Positions 23,801 through 31,249 of a stretch of DNA of 64,000 nucleotides are shown here, one piece after another; the stretch's first letter is position 1, and the number at the start of each line of letters is the position of its first letter. The notes below the pieces were generated by a model that worked only from the letters and a program-made list of their open reading frames with translations, was not told where the DNA came from and searched no databases. The position numbers and the translations under genes are program-made. The stretch is from Macquaria australasica (lineage: Eukaryota > Chordata > Actinopteri > Centrarchiformes > Percichthyidae): contig SEMN01000344.1 in the NCBI GenBank assembly GCA_005408345.1, positions 186,001 through 250,000 of the forward strand, written 5' to 3'.

Positions 23801-26800
23801 ATCTCCCTTCCATCATTATTGGAAATGTGAATCTCTGGCTAATAAGATGGACAAGCTAACAGTTGTGGTGAGGGTCAGAGGGAATATCGGGAGTGGAGTG
23901 TAATGTGTTTCACTGAGACATGGCTACATGGGGATAGAAACCAAGAGAAGAACGGTAAGAGGAAAGGAGGGGGGTTGGCCGTTCTCATTAACAACAGACT
24001 GTGCAACCCTGGCGACACTATCATTTACCTGCTAAACCAGGCCTATTCCCACCTGGACAGAAGTTCTCTGATGAGGAGGAATACAGAGGCCTGGTGGATG
24101 AATTTGTTGGGTGATGCAGACTAAACCATCTGCAGCTGAACATTAGCAAGACGAAGAAGCTGATTGTGGACTAAGTCTCCTCTGACCCCTGTATCCATCC
24201 AAGGGGAGGATGTAGAGGTGGTTTACTCCTATAAATACCTCGGAAGGCACCTGGACGAGAGGCTAGAGTGGGCTGGGAACACAGGGGCCCTCTACAGGAA
24301 GAGTCAGAGCCGGCTCTACTGCCTGCGGAGGCTCTAAAGCTTCAATGTCTGTAACAAGATACTGCAGATTTTCTACCAGTCTGTAGAGACCATTCCTTCA
24401 GTAGAAAGTAGTTTCGATGAAGATGACTGGGAGGTCTGTGAATATCTAACAAGACTAAGAGTCTGCAGCCATGCTACCTGCTCTGTGAGGCTGTACTTAG
24501 GCACAGCGGTGTTTTGAGCTAAATGCTACTCAGCATACTAACATGCATATAATGACAGTGCTAACATGCTGATGTATAGCAGGTATAATGTTTACCATGT
24601 TCACCATGGTAGTTTAGCATCTTAGCACACTGACATTATATGATCAGTCATTAAATAATTACCACACAACACAGTACAGCTGAGGCTGATGGGAATGACA
24701 TTAGTTTTGCAGGTATTTGTTAGAGGAAAGGTCAGGGGATTACCAAAGTCAGTAGGATACATCGCCTGGGAACCATGAATGTCTGTACAGACTTTTGTGC
24801 CTATTCATCAAGTAGATGTTGAGAGATTTCACAGGCTAAGTGAAAACTTTGAACTGCTGGTAGCACTAGATGAAAAGTCAGGGGACCACCAAAGTCATTA
24901 GGATTTATCCTCTGGGCATCATGGATAAGCATACAAAATTGCATGGCAATCCATCTAATAGTTGTCAAGACATTTCACTAAAAGGCCAAAATGTCAACCT
25001 CATTGTGGTGTTAGAGGTAAAGTCAGGGGATTCGTCATCTGGGGACCATGTATGTTTATGTTTGTACTAAATTGTGTGCCAGTCCATCCTATAATTGTTG
25101 AAATATTTTACTAAAAAACAAAAAAGTCAACCATAAGGTGGTGCTAGAGGAAATGTCAGGGGATCATCAAAGTCAGTAAAACTCAAGGACCATGAATGTC
25201 TGAACAAAATTTCAAGGCAATCCATCTAAAAGTTGATATTTCCATCTGGACCAAAGTGGTGGACTGACCGACAGACCTAAAAACCTCTGCAACCCAACTT
25301 CTCATTGGGATAAGTGACATTTTTTCTTTCTTTTATCTTTTTTTATGAAGTCTTCAAACAGCCTCCATCTACCAGTGTTCCTGTTCTGTATCAGAATGAT
25401 TTCATTCTTTCGTGTGAGGGTTACCTGCCGGCCCTTCTCCTCCTTTAGTGTATAAATCTCTTTGCTGAGGACTTGGGTCCTGCTGCGGCTCTCTCTCAGG
25501 GTGGACTGTCTGTCTGAGTTGTGCCCTGTGGTCTGCTCTTAAAGGGTTAAACAACAGGAGCAAAAGGGTAATGAGTGAAGAGAGAAAAACATGGCTCCAG
25601 AGCGGACGACGGTGCAGTATGCATGTTAACAGGTATCACTGGGTGATAATCAGTACCACACCACAGTACCATAATCAGTATCAGAACAATGTAATCTCAT
25701 ATCCAATAACTCCAGTTTATACATATCGTACAAGCTTGTATCCTATGAAAAGTGATGGCCTCTGCTTTCATAACATTACTGAGAATCTGTGCTTTTGATG
25801 AAATAATACAATTGCCACCACTCCTACAACATTTTGTTGTGTTTTTTGGAGTCAAGGTTAGGTTAAAACATTGGTCATACCGACTACATTATTCTGGTTT
25901 GGTATAGCTTAAGATGTTTGTCAGGGTTTCACTTACTTCTAAAAGACCCTGGCTAAATGTACACAGCTCACAATTTTTACACATTTTCAGGACTGCCTGG
26001 CAGAAGAGATATTGTATCTGAATGAGACCTTTCTGGTTAAACAAAGGATAAATACAAATTTTTAAATGTGTAATAAAAAATGTTATTTGTTCTTGTATTA
26101 ACTTGCTTTTGTTTAAAAAATGAGCTGAATCTCCAGGGTTGTGTGGCACAGGCTTGAAACAATATAGTGACCTCAGTGCAGTACAAACTAAATTCCATCC
26201 AGCTCAGTAGTAGTGGGGACATCTCAGAGACAGATATCTCAAAACCTGGACAACAAAAACAAAACTATCTGAATTGGGAGATACCTAGAAGGAAGTGAGA
26301 AAATGTTTTTCTTTTTGTAATTTAGATGAGCCGACGGAGGCAGACAGGATGCAGCTGCCTGTTTGGGGGATGTAACACACAAATAATGTACAAACAACAA
26401 CCTACTTTTAAAATAAATCACAAACAAGTAATAATGCAGAGTAGAAAAGACTAGGGTTAATTTGTACAGACACACATGCTAAACCATGTACTGACACACA
26501 CACACACACACCTTACCAAGTGCTTTGAGAGTATCACTAGGTATGTTGTTCCCTGCCATCTCCAGCTGCACTATGCTCTTGTTCTTCTGCAGAGCCTCTA
26601 GCAGAGACCTGCCACCCAGCAGACCAATGTTGTTCCACCTCAGATCTGTGAACACAGTCAGTGAGAAAGGCTTGAGTGGACCAACAGTCGGTCAGGCAAT
26701 ATACACCAGAATACAGCAAGAATCTGTTCTTTACCACTCAAAGTTGTGGGTTAGATTAATCATTCTGTCATCATCAATTTGTCAACCTCAAAAGCAGACA

Positions 26801-29453
26801 TTTTTTTCTAGATCAGTACAGACTCTAGGCATGCTTTCTCTGTAAGTATATTAATTATGTAATATCTTACCAAATGTAAGCTTAATTGGTTGATTTTTCT
26901 ATTAAATCTTGCTGGACCTCAACTACAAGCAACTGCATTATATTATCTGATTGATTTCATATAGAAACAAAGTACATTTGTGATTATGCTTGATACAATC
27001 ATATGTATTTCAAAGCTATGTAGACCACTAATACAGGGCAGGAGGTTAATTCATGATAAATAATCACAATTTAAATTGCAATCATAGTTACTCAATTTCA
27101 TCAAATTGTTCAGTCCTAATAACAAGCACAGCCAACTGGAATTTTTCACAGTAAAATATGTGTGATCTCCCAGTACAGACCACTGTCCAAGCACTGACAC
27201 CTCAATCGAAGAAATGTTCTGATAAAAAAAAAAGTCACTTAATGTTCAACAGATTCACCTAGCACTTCCACCGTGTTGTTGCATTTGAGTGCCAGGGCGA
27301 GCTGGGATGCTCCGTGGTGGTTGATCTGATTGTTGCGCAGGTCCAGATGTGTCAGCATGCTGTTGGAGGCCAAACCCTCACAAAAGAGTGAGAAGGCTTC
27401 GTCCCACACCCCCAAAGCGTTCCACTCCAACACCAGCCTGCACACAGTATTTAAAAGTTTTAAGGATCATGTATTAATGGGGACACTGTTCTCTGTTGCC
27501 GCAGTGGGGATTTATTTTTGCATCAAAAATCATGTTTATGTCCTGATCGAAAATCCATTCTTGGAAGATAAATAAGTGAGTTATTAGGATACTGCAATAA
27601 AATGTAGTAAAAGCACACGGCCAACCGCTGACAGATGCCTTTTGCACTTTTGTAACGGGTAACTCCACCTAAATTGCCTACGTTAAGATCATGTCTGAAA
27701 ATGTGATTGGCTGAAGTAGATTCACTGCAAATAATAATAATAATAATAATAATTCAGCCATCTTGCTGTGAGAAACCTATAAATCTGCAAATAAATGTCG
27801 CAATTGCATAAACACCAGGAGATGTGTGAATGCAAAGACATATTAGTAAATCAATTATTTTATACCAAATATATGTTTATGATTTGAATTGTAACATACA
27901 AAACACATCATATGATTTGATCAGGAAAGTTCTTACTTGACCTTGGAAATCATCTTAAGTCAAGGCCCCCTTATTAGCTTTTTCCTAAGCTTTCAACCAC
28001 ATCTCAGGGTCTTCATCAGTGAATGGAGTTTGCTCAGTCGTCATGGAGAGCTTCCCTACTTAGGTCATGTTATGACAACTGAGCAAACTCCATCCGCTGA
28101 TGAAGACCCTGACATGTAGATGAAAGAACTGAAAACAGCTAGTGAGTGGATCTTGAATTAAGATTATTTAGTCCAAATTCACATTATTTGTTTGATATTT
28201 TATGAAACAAAAATGACATCACACACTGAAATGACCCCATACAGCAGCCTCCAGCTGACATAACAACCAGATTTTTACACTTAAAAATACATGTCTGCTG
28301 TTGCAGTGAAAATATTCTCCCATGAAGAGCATCATTCTCACCTACGCAGATACTTGTTACGTGCCAACAGCTTTCCCAATACCTCAGCCACTGTCGATCT
28401 CAGGTTATTCCCCTGTGAACAATGTTTTGCATCAACCAACTATCGATACACACCTAATGAAATAAAATCCATTAGTGTCTAAGAGTGTGGACAGTCTGAT
28501 TTGGCAGGCGTTACCTTCAGATCCAGGACTCTTACAGTTGTGTTGGCAAACAGTCCAGTCAGAAGTAATTTGGCACCTGAGAGTCACACACAAGCATGAA
28601 AGCAGACACTGTTATAAATGATGTTATGCTTACTGTCAACAAATCCCATGTGCCAGAAAACAGATCCCAACAAATGGACTATTTCCTCCTGTTTGAGTAA
28701 CGTTTGTTAAAAACTACAGTGGCCAGCTGTTTTACTGTCAGCAAATTACTGAGCCTTTTTACGTTTTTAATAGATTTACGTCTTCAGTAGTAACCAATGG
28801 GCTTGGGGCTGAGAGCCACAGACAGGGTAGGGAAGTTAGTAAGTACTGATAAAAGCACTAAATAATAATAATGAATAATGCCAGCTTTACCCTTTAAAAG
28901 TCAGACTAATTAAACTGCATTAGATGAGTTTGCAGCAGCTACTTCAGGCAGGTTTCCGTGAAGGGTCACAAGCAGTATTAACAACCACACTGCAATGACT
29001 TCGCTTGCCAGAAATCAGTTTTTTTTGTTGTTATTTTTTTACAGCCCAGTAAATGTGCAAACTACTGCACCAGTCATGGTTATCCCTACGGGAAATCAAA
29101 AGCTGTATCAAGCAAATATAGCATTTATATGTTTGTAATTGACACCTGCTCTTACACTGAGCAACTTACAATATAACACACCAGGCTACATATAGGCTGT
29201 TTGTTGATCTTAGGACTTACACACCTTCCTCGCTGAGCATGCAGTCACTGAGCAAGATCTCTGTAAAGACGGTATCTTTTTGGAAGGCCCTGGCCAGCAC
29301 AGCACAGGTATCTGCAGACAGGCTCTGTCCACTCAGGTCCAGTCTGGAGCCCTGAGCAGCCCTGCTCTCCTGGAGCTGAGCCACAACACTCTCCAGAGGC
29401 TCCACACCTTCCTCTTTACACAGACACAGGTACGTCTGCCTGAAATCCTCCAT
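15317..29453 (-). CDS. lrrc45: Leucine-rich repeat-containing protein 45, 3'-incomplete gene
   Basis: LRRC45 is a centrosome/distal-appendage protein needed for centriole cohesion and ciliogenesis. Fourteen phase-consistent exons (minus strand) give 501 codons: 29225-29453, 28515-28576, 28342-28412, 27259-27437, 26517-26645, 25425-25537, 23536-23594, 23235-23312, 20728-20863, 18242-18319, 18001-18112, 17839-17909, 15951-16043, 15317-15409. All introns are GT-AG. Residues 1-225 hold the leucine-rich repeats (LDLSGQSL, VLDLKGNN, LVLEWNAL, LDLRNNQI, LDLRWNNIG, LEMAGNNIP). From about residue 240 the sequence is a charged coiled coil (SKEIYTLKEEK, LQMTEAALALSEQK, VEHVNRHLEESERAL). The start ATG has purine at -3 and G at +4, and its MEDF matches the family MEEF start. 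The human protein is about 670 residues, so about 170 C-terminal residues are missing; no candidate exons were seen between 15316 and the RBFOX exon. Confidence 0.95.
15951..16043 (-). CDS. lrrc45: lrrc45 coding exon 13
   Basis: 93 nt, residues 440-470: VEHVNRHLEESERALQERIF then KLEAQRIQLEE. Coiled coil, phase 0. Acceptor tacag|GTGGAG, donor GAAGAG|gtcaga. Confidence 0.93.
16497..17225. mobile_element. Possible decayed hAT-type MITE in an lrrc45 intron
   Basis: GCCAGATGCATAAAACTCTG and TTTATAAAGCTGCCCATACG are characteristic words of a dispersed fish DNA-transposon family. The right end is not clearly defined. The short open frames here are incidental. Confidence 0.4.
17289..17610. mobile_element. 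MITE with about 34-bp terminal inverted repeats
   Basis: The left end reads AATAGCTGAGATCTCGGAAC. The right end reversed reads AATAGCTGAGATCTGGGAAC, and similarity continues through ATGAC and TTCACT. The length is about 322 bp. It lies in lrrc45 intron 12 and has no coding content. Confidence 0.75.
17776..17826. repeat. (CA)n microsatellite
   Basis: About 25 CA units, 12 bp from the donor of lrrc45 exon 12. Confidence 0.95.
17839..17909 (-). CDS. lrrc45: lrrc45 coding exon 12
   Basis: 71 nt, residues 416-439: DHLETEKRRYKQGLEDMDSL then RQKE. The donor GAG|gtgctc adjoins a CA microsatellite in the next intron. Confidence 0.92.
18001..18112 (-). CDS. lrrc45: lrrc45 coding exon 11
   Basis: 112 nt, residues 379-415 plus one base: MEEMECRCKSQQQQIFELKQ then ELTNSTAELKLRLAQAE. 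Acceptor gttag|ATGG, donor GAAG|gtaaca. Confidence 0.93.
18242..18319 (-). CDS. lrrc45: lrrc45 coding exon 10
   Basis: 78 nt, residues 353-378: DSALREGKLLREIQNLTETN then IQLRNK. Phase 0 at both ends. Spacing to flanking exons equals the human protein. Confidence 0.92.
18975..19695. mobile_element. Foldback element, about 720 bp, in an lrrc45 intron
   Basis: Long imperfect inverted arms. On the left GAAATAATTGAAGAAATTAT followed by TCAAACTCAACTT; on the right, reversed, GAAATATTTGAAGAAATTAT followed by TAAAACTCAACTA. Inner segments pair too: TCACCTTTCAGCCAATCACA near 19128 with the reverse of the matching piece near 19441-19465. The central loop is about 19190-19430. There is no open frame of note. 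It is typical of a large non-autonomous DNA transposon or foldback element. Confidence 0.75.
19771..20060 (+). mobile_element. Decayed LINE reverse-transcriptase fragment
   Basis: In shifting frames it reads FIDLSKEVDIVDHS, then CNWFSSYL, QCVKVGMAKSEFL and ITKGVQQGS, the order of non-LTR reverse-transcriptase motifs (the D-x-x-x-F-D-T-V-D-H and G-V-P-Q-G-S regions). Several frameshifts and substitutions make it dead. Confidence 0.7.
20728..20863 (-). CDS. lrrc45: lrrc45 coding exon 9
   Basis: 136 nt, residues 307-352: LQMTEAALALSEQKNHNMGE onward through a Glu/Lys/Arg-rich heptad region. The first 14 residues after the splice match the human protein exactly. Donor CAAGAG|gtacag. Confidence 0.93.
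21249..21860 (+). mobile_element. 5'-truncated Rex/CR1-like LINE with CTTAT-repeat tail
   Basis: An 85-codon open segment begins MDRLVKKASSVLGCPLDPVE and ends FLPAAVRLYNQYNSR. It is followed by an AT-rich 3'UTR, ATTTCCCCGCTGTGGGACAA and a tail of repeated CTTAT. The minus-strand element at 62903-64000 encodes the same protein tail. The exact clade is uncertain. Confidence 0.85.
21990..22580 (+). mobile_element. Decayed L2-like LINE fragment
   Basis: Frames read a broken YADDTQL-type motif (from about 22033), a 'DDIDNWMA' segment and later a 'PKVWNS' / 'TWFI' stretch, in L2 C-terminal order. Many stops and frameshifts are present. Confidence 0.55.
23235..23312 (-). CDS. lrrc45: lrrc45 coding exon 8
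   Basis: 78 nt, residues 281-306: STSIQIGQLQEAMNERKSAV then NSLTA. The donor GCCAA|gtaaac splits a Lys codon completed by the next exon. Confidence 0.92.
23536..23594 (-). CDS. lrrc45: lrrc45 coding exon 7
   Basis: 59 nt, residues 262-280 plus two bases: FLSLMETIDRQREEMGRSS. Acceptor tttcag, donor AGCAG|gtgagt. Confidence 0.92.
23895..24415 (+). mobile_element. LINE with a large internal deletion
   Basis: The left part reads CFTETWLHGDRN and KGGGLAVLINNRLCNPGD, an AP-endonuclease C-terminal signature. Within 60 codons it runs into reverse-transcriptase C-terminal pieces: AYSHLDR, the LNISKTKKLIVD and YKYLGRHLDERLEW regions, and YRKSQSRLYCLRRL. Most of the enzyme is deleted. The family resembles 62903-64000. 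Confidence 0.7.
24520..25325. repeat. Internally repetitive dispersed fish repeat
   Basis: Starts with CAGTGCTAACATGCTGATGT, TTTACCATGTTCACCATGGT and TTTAGCATCTTAGCAC. Then four decayed units follow, each with a variant of GTCAGGGGATTACCAAAGTC and ACCATGAATGTCTG, and it ends in GGACCAAAGTGGTGGACTGA. It belongs to the same broad family as 4030-4470. It lies in an lrrc45 intron. Confidence 0.7.
25425..25537 (-). CDS. lrrc45: lrrc45 coding exon 6
   Basis: 113 nt, residues 224-261: EQTTGHNSDRQSTLRESRSR then TQVLSKEIYTLKEEKGRQ. It marks the change from repeats to coiled coil. Frame continuity requires acceptor ttaag|AGCAG, not the cag 3 bp on. Confidence 0.88.
26517..26645 (-). CDS. lrrc45: lrrc45 coding exon 5
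   Basis: 129 nt, residues 181-223 plus one base: DLRWNNIGLLGGRSL and VQLEMAGNNIPSDTLKAL, the last leucine-rich repeats. Acceptor cag|ATCTGAGG, donor CTTG|gtaagg. The correct frame has no ATG at its start. Confidence 0.93.
27259..27437 (-). CDS. lrrc45: lrrc45 coding exon 4
   Basis: 179 nt, residues 121-180 plus one base. Contains LVLEWNALGVWDEAF and LDLRNNQINHHG, leucine-rich repeats. The donor CTAG|gtgaat splits the Asp of the next LDLRWNN repeat. Confidence 0.93.
27989..28128. repeat. Long hairpin (56-57-bp inverted repeat) in an lrrc45 intron
   Basis: The left arm 27989-28044 and the right arm 28072-28128 are inverted copies. CAGGGTCTTCATCAGTGAAT and GGAGTTTGCTCAGTCGTCAT on the left pair with the reverse of CTGATGAAGACCCTG and GACAACTGAGCAAACTCC on the right. 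The loop is 27 nt. The right flank resembles 12409-12520, so this is probably a member of a dispersed family. Confidence 0.85.
28342..28412 (-). CDS. lrrc45: lrrc45 coding exon 3
   Basis: 71 nt, residues 98-120 and two bases: GNNLRSTVAEVLGKLLARNK then YLR. Acceptor cag|GGGAAT, donor AG|gtgaga. Confidence 0.93.
28515..28576 (-). CDS. lrrc45: lrrc45 coding exon 2
   Basis: 62 nt, residues 77-97: the split glycine, then AKLLLTGLFANTTVRVLDLK. Acceptor cag|GTGCC and donor AAG|gtaacg. Too short to stand out as an open frame. Confidence 0.93.
28661..28826 (-). repeat. Dispersed repeat, inverted relative to 51709-51880
   Basis: CCTGTTTGAGTAACGTTTGT, GATTTACGTCTTCAGTAG and GCTGAGAGCCACAGACA are found in the reverse orientation at 51709-51880 with about 85% similarity by eye. 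Non-coding; family unknown. Confidence 0.8.
29225..29453 (-). CDS. lrrc45: lrrc45 coding exon 1
   Basis: Residues 1-76 plus one base, from MEDFRQTYLCLCKEEG to ILLSDCMLSEEG. The donor is GAAG|gtgtgt. It holds the N-terminal cap and the first leucine-rich repeat. Confidence 0.93.
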
Positions 29454-29546
29454 TCTGGGTCACTAGTCTCTCCTTTTCATCTGAGATGTACAACGCTGTC
29501 TTCACGTATTCCTTCTTTCCTCTGTGACTTGTCCTGCTGACTGGGA

Positions 29547-29765
29547 CCAGGGATGAAATGATTAGATGATTAATCAATCGACAAAAAAATTATCAGAAAC
29601 TATTTTGATAACTGGTTAATCCTCCAAGTCATTTTTTAAGCATAAAGGCCAAATATTCCCTAGTACTAGCTTTTACATTATGATGATGACATCATAGATG
29701 AATCAAGAAATTAATCAACAGATTATTTGATAAAGATAAAATCATTGTTAGTTGAAGCCCTGTTA
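29547..29765. mobile_element. hAT-type MITE fragment just upstream of lrrc45
   Basis: GATTAGATGATTAATCAATC, TTTTGATAACTGGTTAATCC and a closing GTTAGTTGAAGCCCTG are words of a very common fish hAT-derived repeat. A second copy is at 35902-36245. It begins about 95 bp upstream of the lrrc45 ATG, so it is part of that gene's 5' region. Confidence 0.65.
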
Positions 29766-29770
29766 CTAAC

Positions 29771-30347
29771 ACAGTGTTTAGTAAAATCATGGGTCTTGCA
29801 GAACTGAAAATTAACTTTGCAGGATGCTACCATTCTAATGATTCTGTCTGTCATGCTTCCAAACTCTCTCTGCTAGACTAGTGTTTAATCATGTAAAGAG
29901 ATCCACTAGAAGCCCATTATTACCATCAGTAAGAAAGTGGAAGTGGATGCAGGAGGACTACAGTCAAACAGCAGTAATCGGCCGCCTTTGTGAGGCCGAA
30001 CTGCATGAATTTCTGCATGTGTGTGGCAGCTGCTGTCCAACCCACGACATCTCTGTTCTAACCTAAAACATACTATGGCTACAAGTTCAAAATATCTAGT
30101 GAATTAGAAAAAAACTAAACTAGCTGCTGCAAGTAACAACTAGAACTGACCTTGCAAGTACCGGTACTCCACTATGTCAAACGCTATAACTGTAGCAGTT
30201 TAGAATGCATTAAGATTTCGACAAAAACACATAAGCCGTAACATAAAGAGGAAAATCTAACCAACACCACTAGAATCACCTCTTCAATTCGGCAACATCC
30301 AACTTAAGGAGCACAACATACTAATAATAAATTTAAACTTAAAGAAG
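29771..30347. repeat. 577-bp duplicated block, copy 1 (shared lrrc45/trub1 upstream region)
   Basis: Nearly identical, in the same orientation, to 32129-32704 inside trub1 intron 2. The only differences noticed are CATAAGCCGTAACAT versus CATAAGTTGAACAT and ACATACTAAT versus ACATATTAAT. It contains a 61-codon open frame (29881-30066) that is unchanged in the other copy but has no recognised homology. It has no terminal inverted repeats or retroposon tail. Confidence 0.95.
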
Positions 30348-31101
30348 TGATTTTCCAGTTATTTGAACGCTAGCTAGTTGGCGCGGAAGCAAGCAGTGTG
30401 ATACAAAAACATCAAATTCAATTAAATAAATGCTGAAGAATATGGCTTCTATTATTAAGAAAGAGCATTGAGTTTAATTTTTTTAAGATATGTAGCTTGG
30501 TGAAAAGCACGCTAAAGTTTTATTGCCAAATTTTGAACGACAGTGTCGCGTAACGTTATTGTTACAGTATCTCCACGTGAGTCAAAGCCTCGTGCAGGGC
30601 TATCAAATGGTTGACCGACGTGCAAATTAAGGAAGTCTTTGAGGACGTTTTCCTGAAAATAATAATGGTATCTTCAGATAAAATAACACAGACCTTCCTG
30701 GTAGTTGTTGTTGTTGTTGTCGACAGCACAGCTGACCGGCAAAGGAAGCCAACCGACAAAGTAACTAGGAAGTGTATTTCGGCGCAAAGCATCATGGTCA
30801 GTGTAGTTTCGAAAACGTAAGCATTTTTCAGCCATATACCCTCGTCCTAGGTGAGGATAACTAACAGCTAACTGAAGCTGCACTTAATCAACCTTAGTCA
30901 AAAAGCCTAAGGTGGCATTATGTTTTTTAATGTCATGCTATATAACGTTGTGTTATTTTGGTTTGGAGCCAAAATAACAAATAAGAATGAACGTATTGAT
31001 CCAGCAGATGGCGGAATACAACAACGCCTCGCTTAGTTGCAGCCGGTAACTAAACAGTAGAGGAAGAATAATATTGGCCGAAGAAGAATAAAACAACAAG
31101 C
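30348..31101. promoter_or_regulatory. Probable divergent promoter region of lrrc45 and trub1
   Basis: The two genes are head to head with 1.65 kb between start codons. This part contains TTGGCGCGGAA (30378-30388, E2F-like), CCACGTGAG near 30573 (E-box), and AGATGGCGG (31006-31014, YY1-like) 90 bp before the trub1 ATG. The trub1 ATG context has A at -3 and G at +4. No TATA box is obvious. The promoter call is inferred from position and motifs only; a GTT run at 30701-30720 produces spurious open frames. Confidence 0.5.
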
Positions 31102-31249
31102 ATGGCAGGAAACATAAGTGGCACTGTGGCTCCGATAACTAGTTCTCTGTCTAAACTACAGTCTTTAAATGGATTGTTTGCAATATATAAAAAACAAGGG
31201 CCGACATCTGCAGACGTGTTAAATACACTCAAAGAAGCTTTACTCAAGG
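31102..31249 (+). CDS. trub1: trub1 exon 1
   Basis: Residues 1-49 plus one base, starting MAGNISGTVAPITSS. Donor AAGG|gtaatc. The ATG context AGCATGG is favourable. Confidence 0.94.

Noticed and set aside
27989..28128. Hairpin as a microRNA precursor
   Set aside because: The arms are longer and more perfect than a typical precursor and it looks like a dispersed repeat; kept as a repeat only.
29881..30066. 61-codon frame identical at 29881-30066 and 32239-32424, possible conserved small protein
   Set aside because: The whole 577-bp block is about 99% identical, so frame identity gives no independent evidence of selection; no homology or start context supports it.
30562..30820. Overlapping frames upstream of trub1 that could be a small gene such as cenpx, a neighbour of LRRC45 in mammals
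   Set aside because: The translation does not match CENPX, and the length comes from a GTT-repeat; no splice or start evidence.
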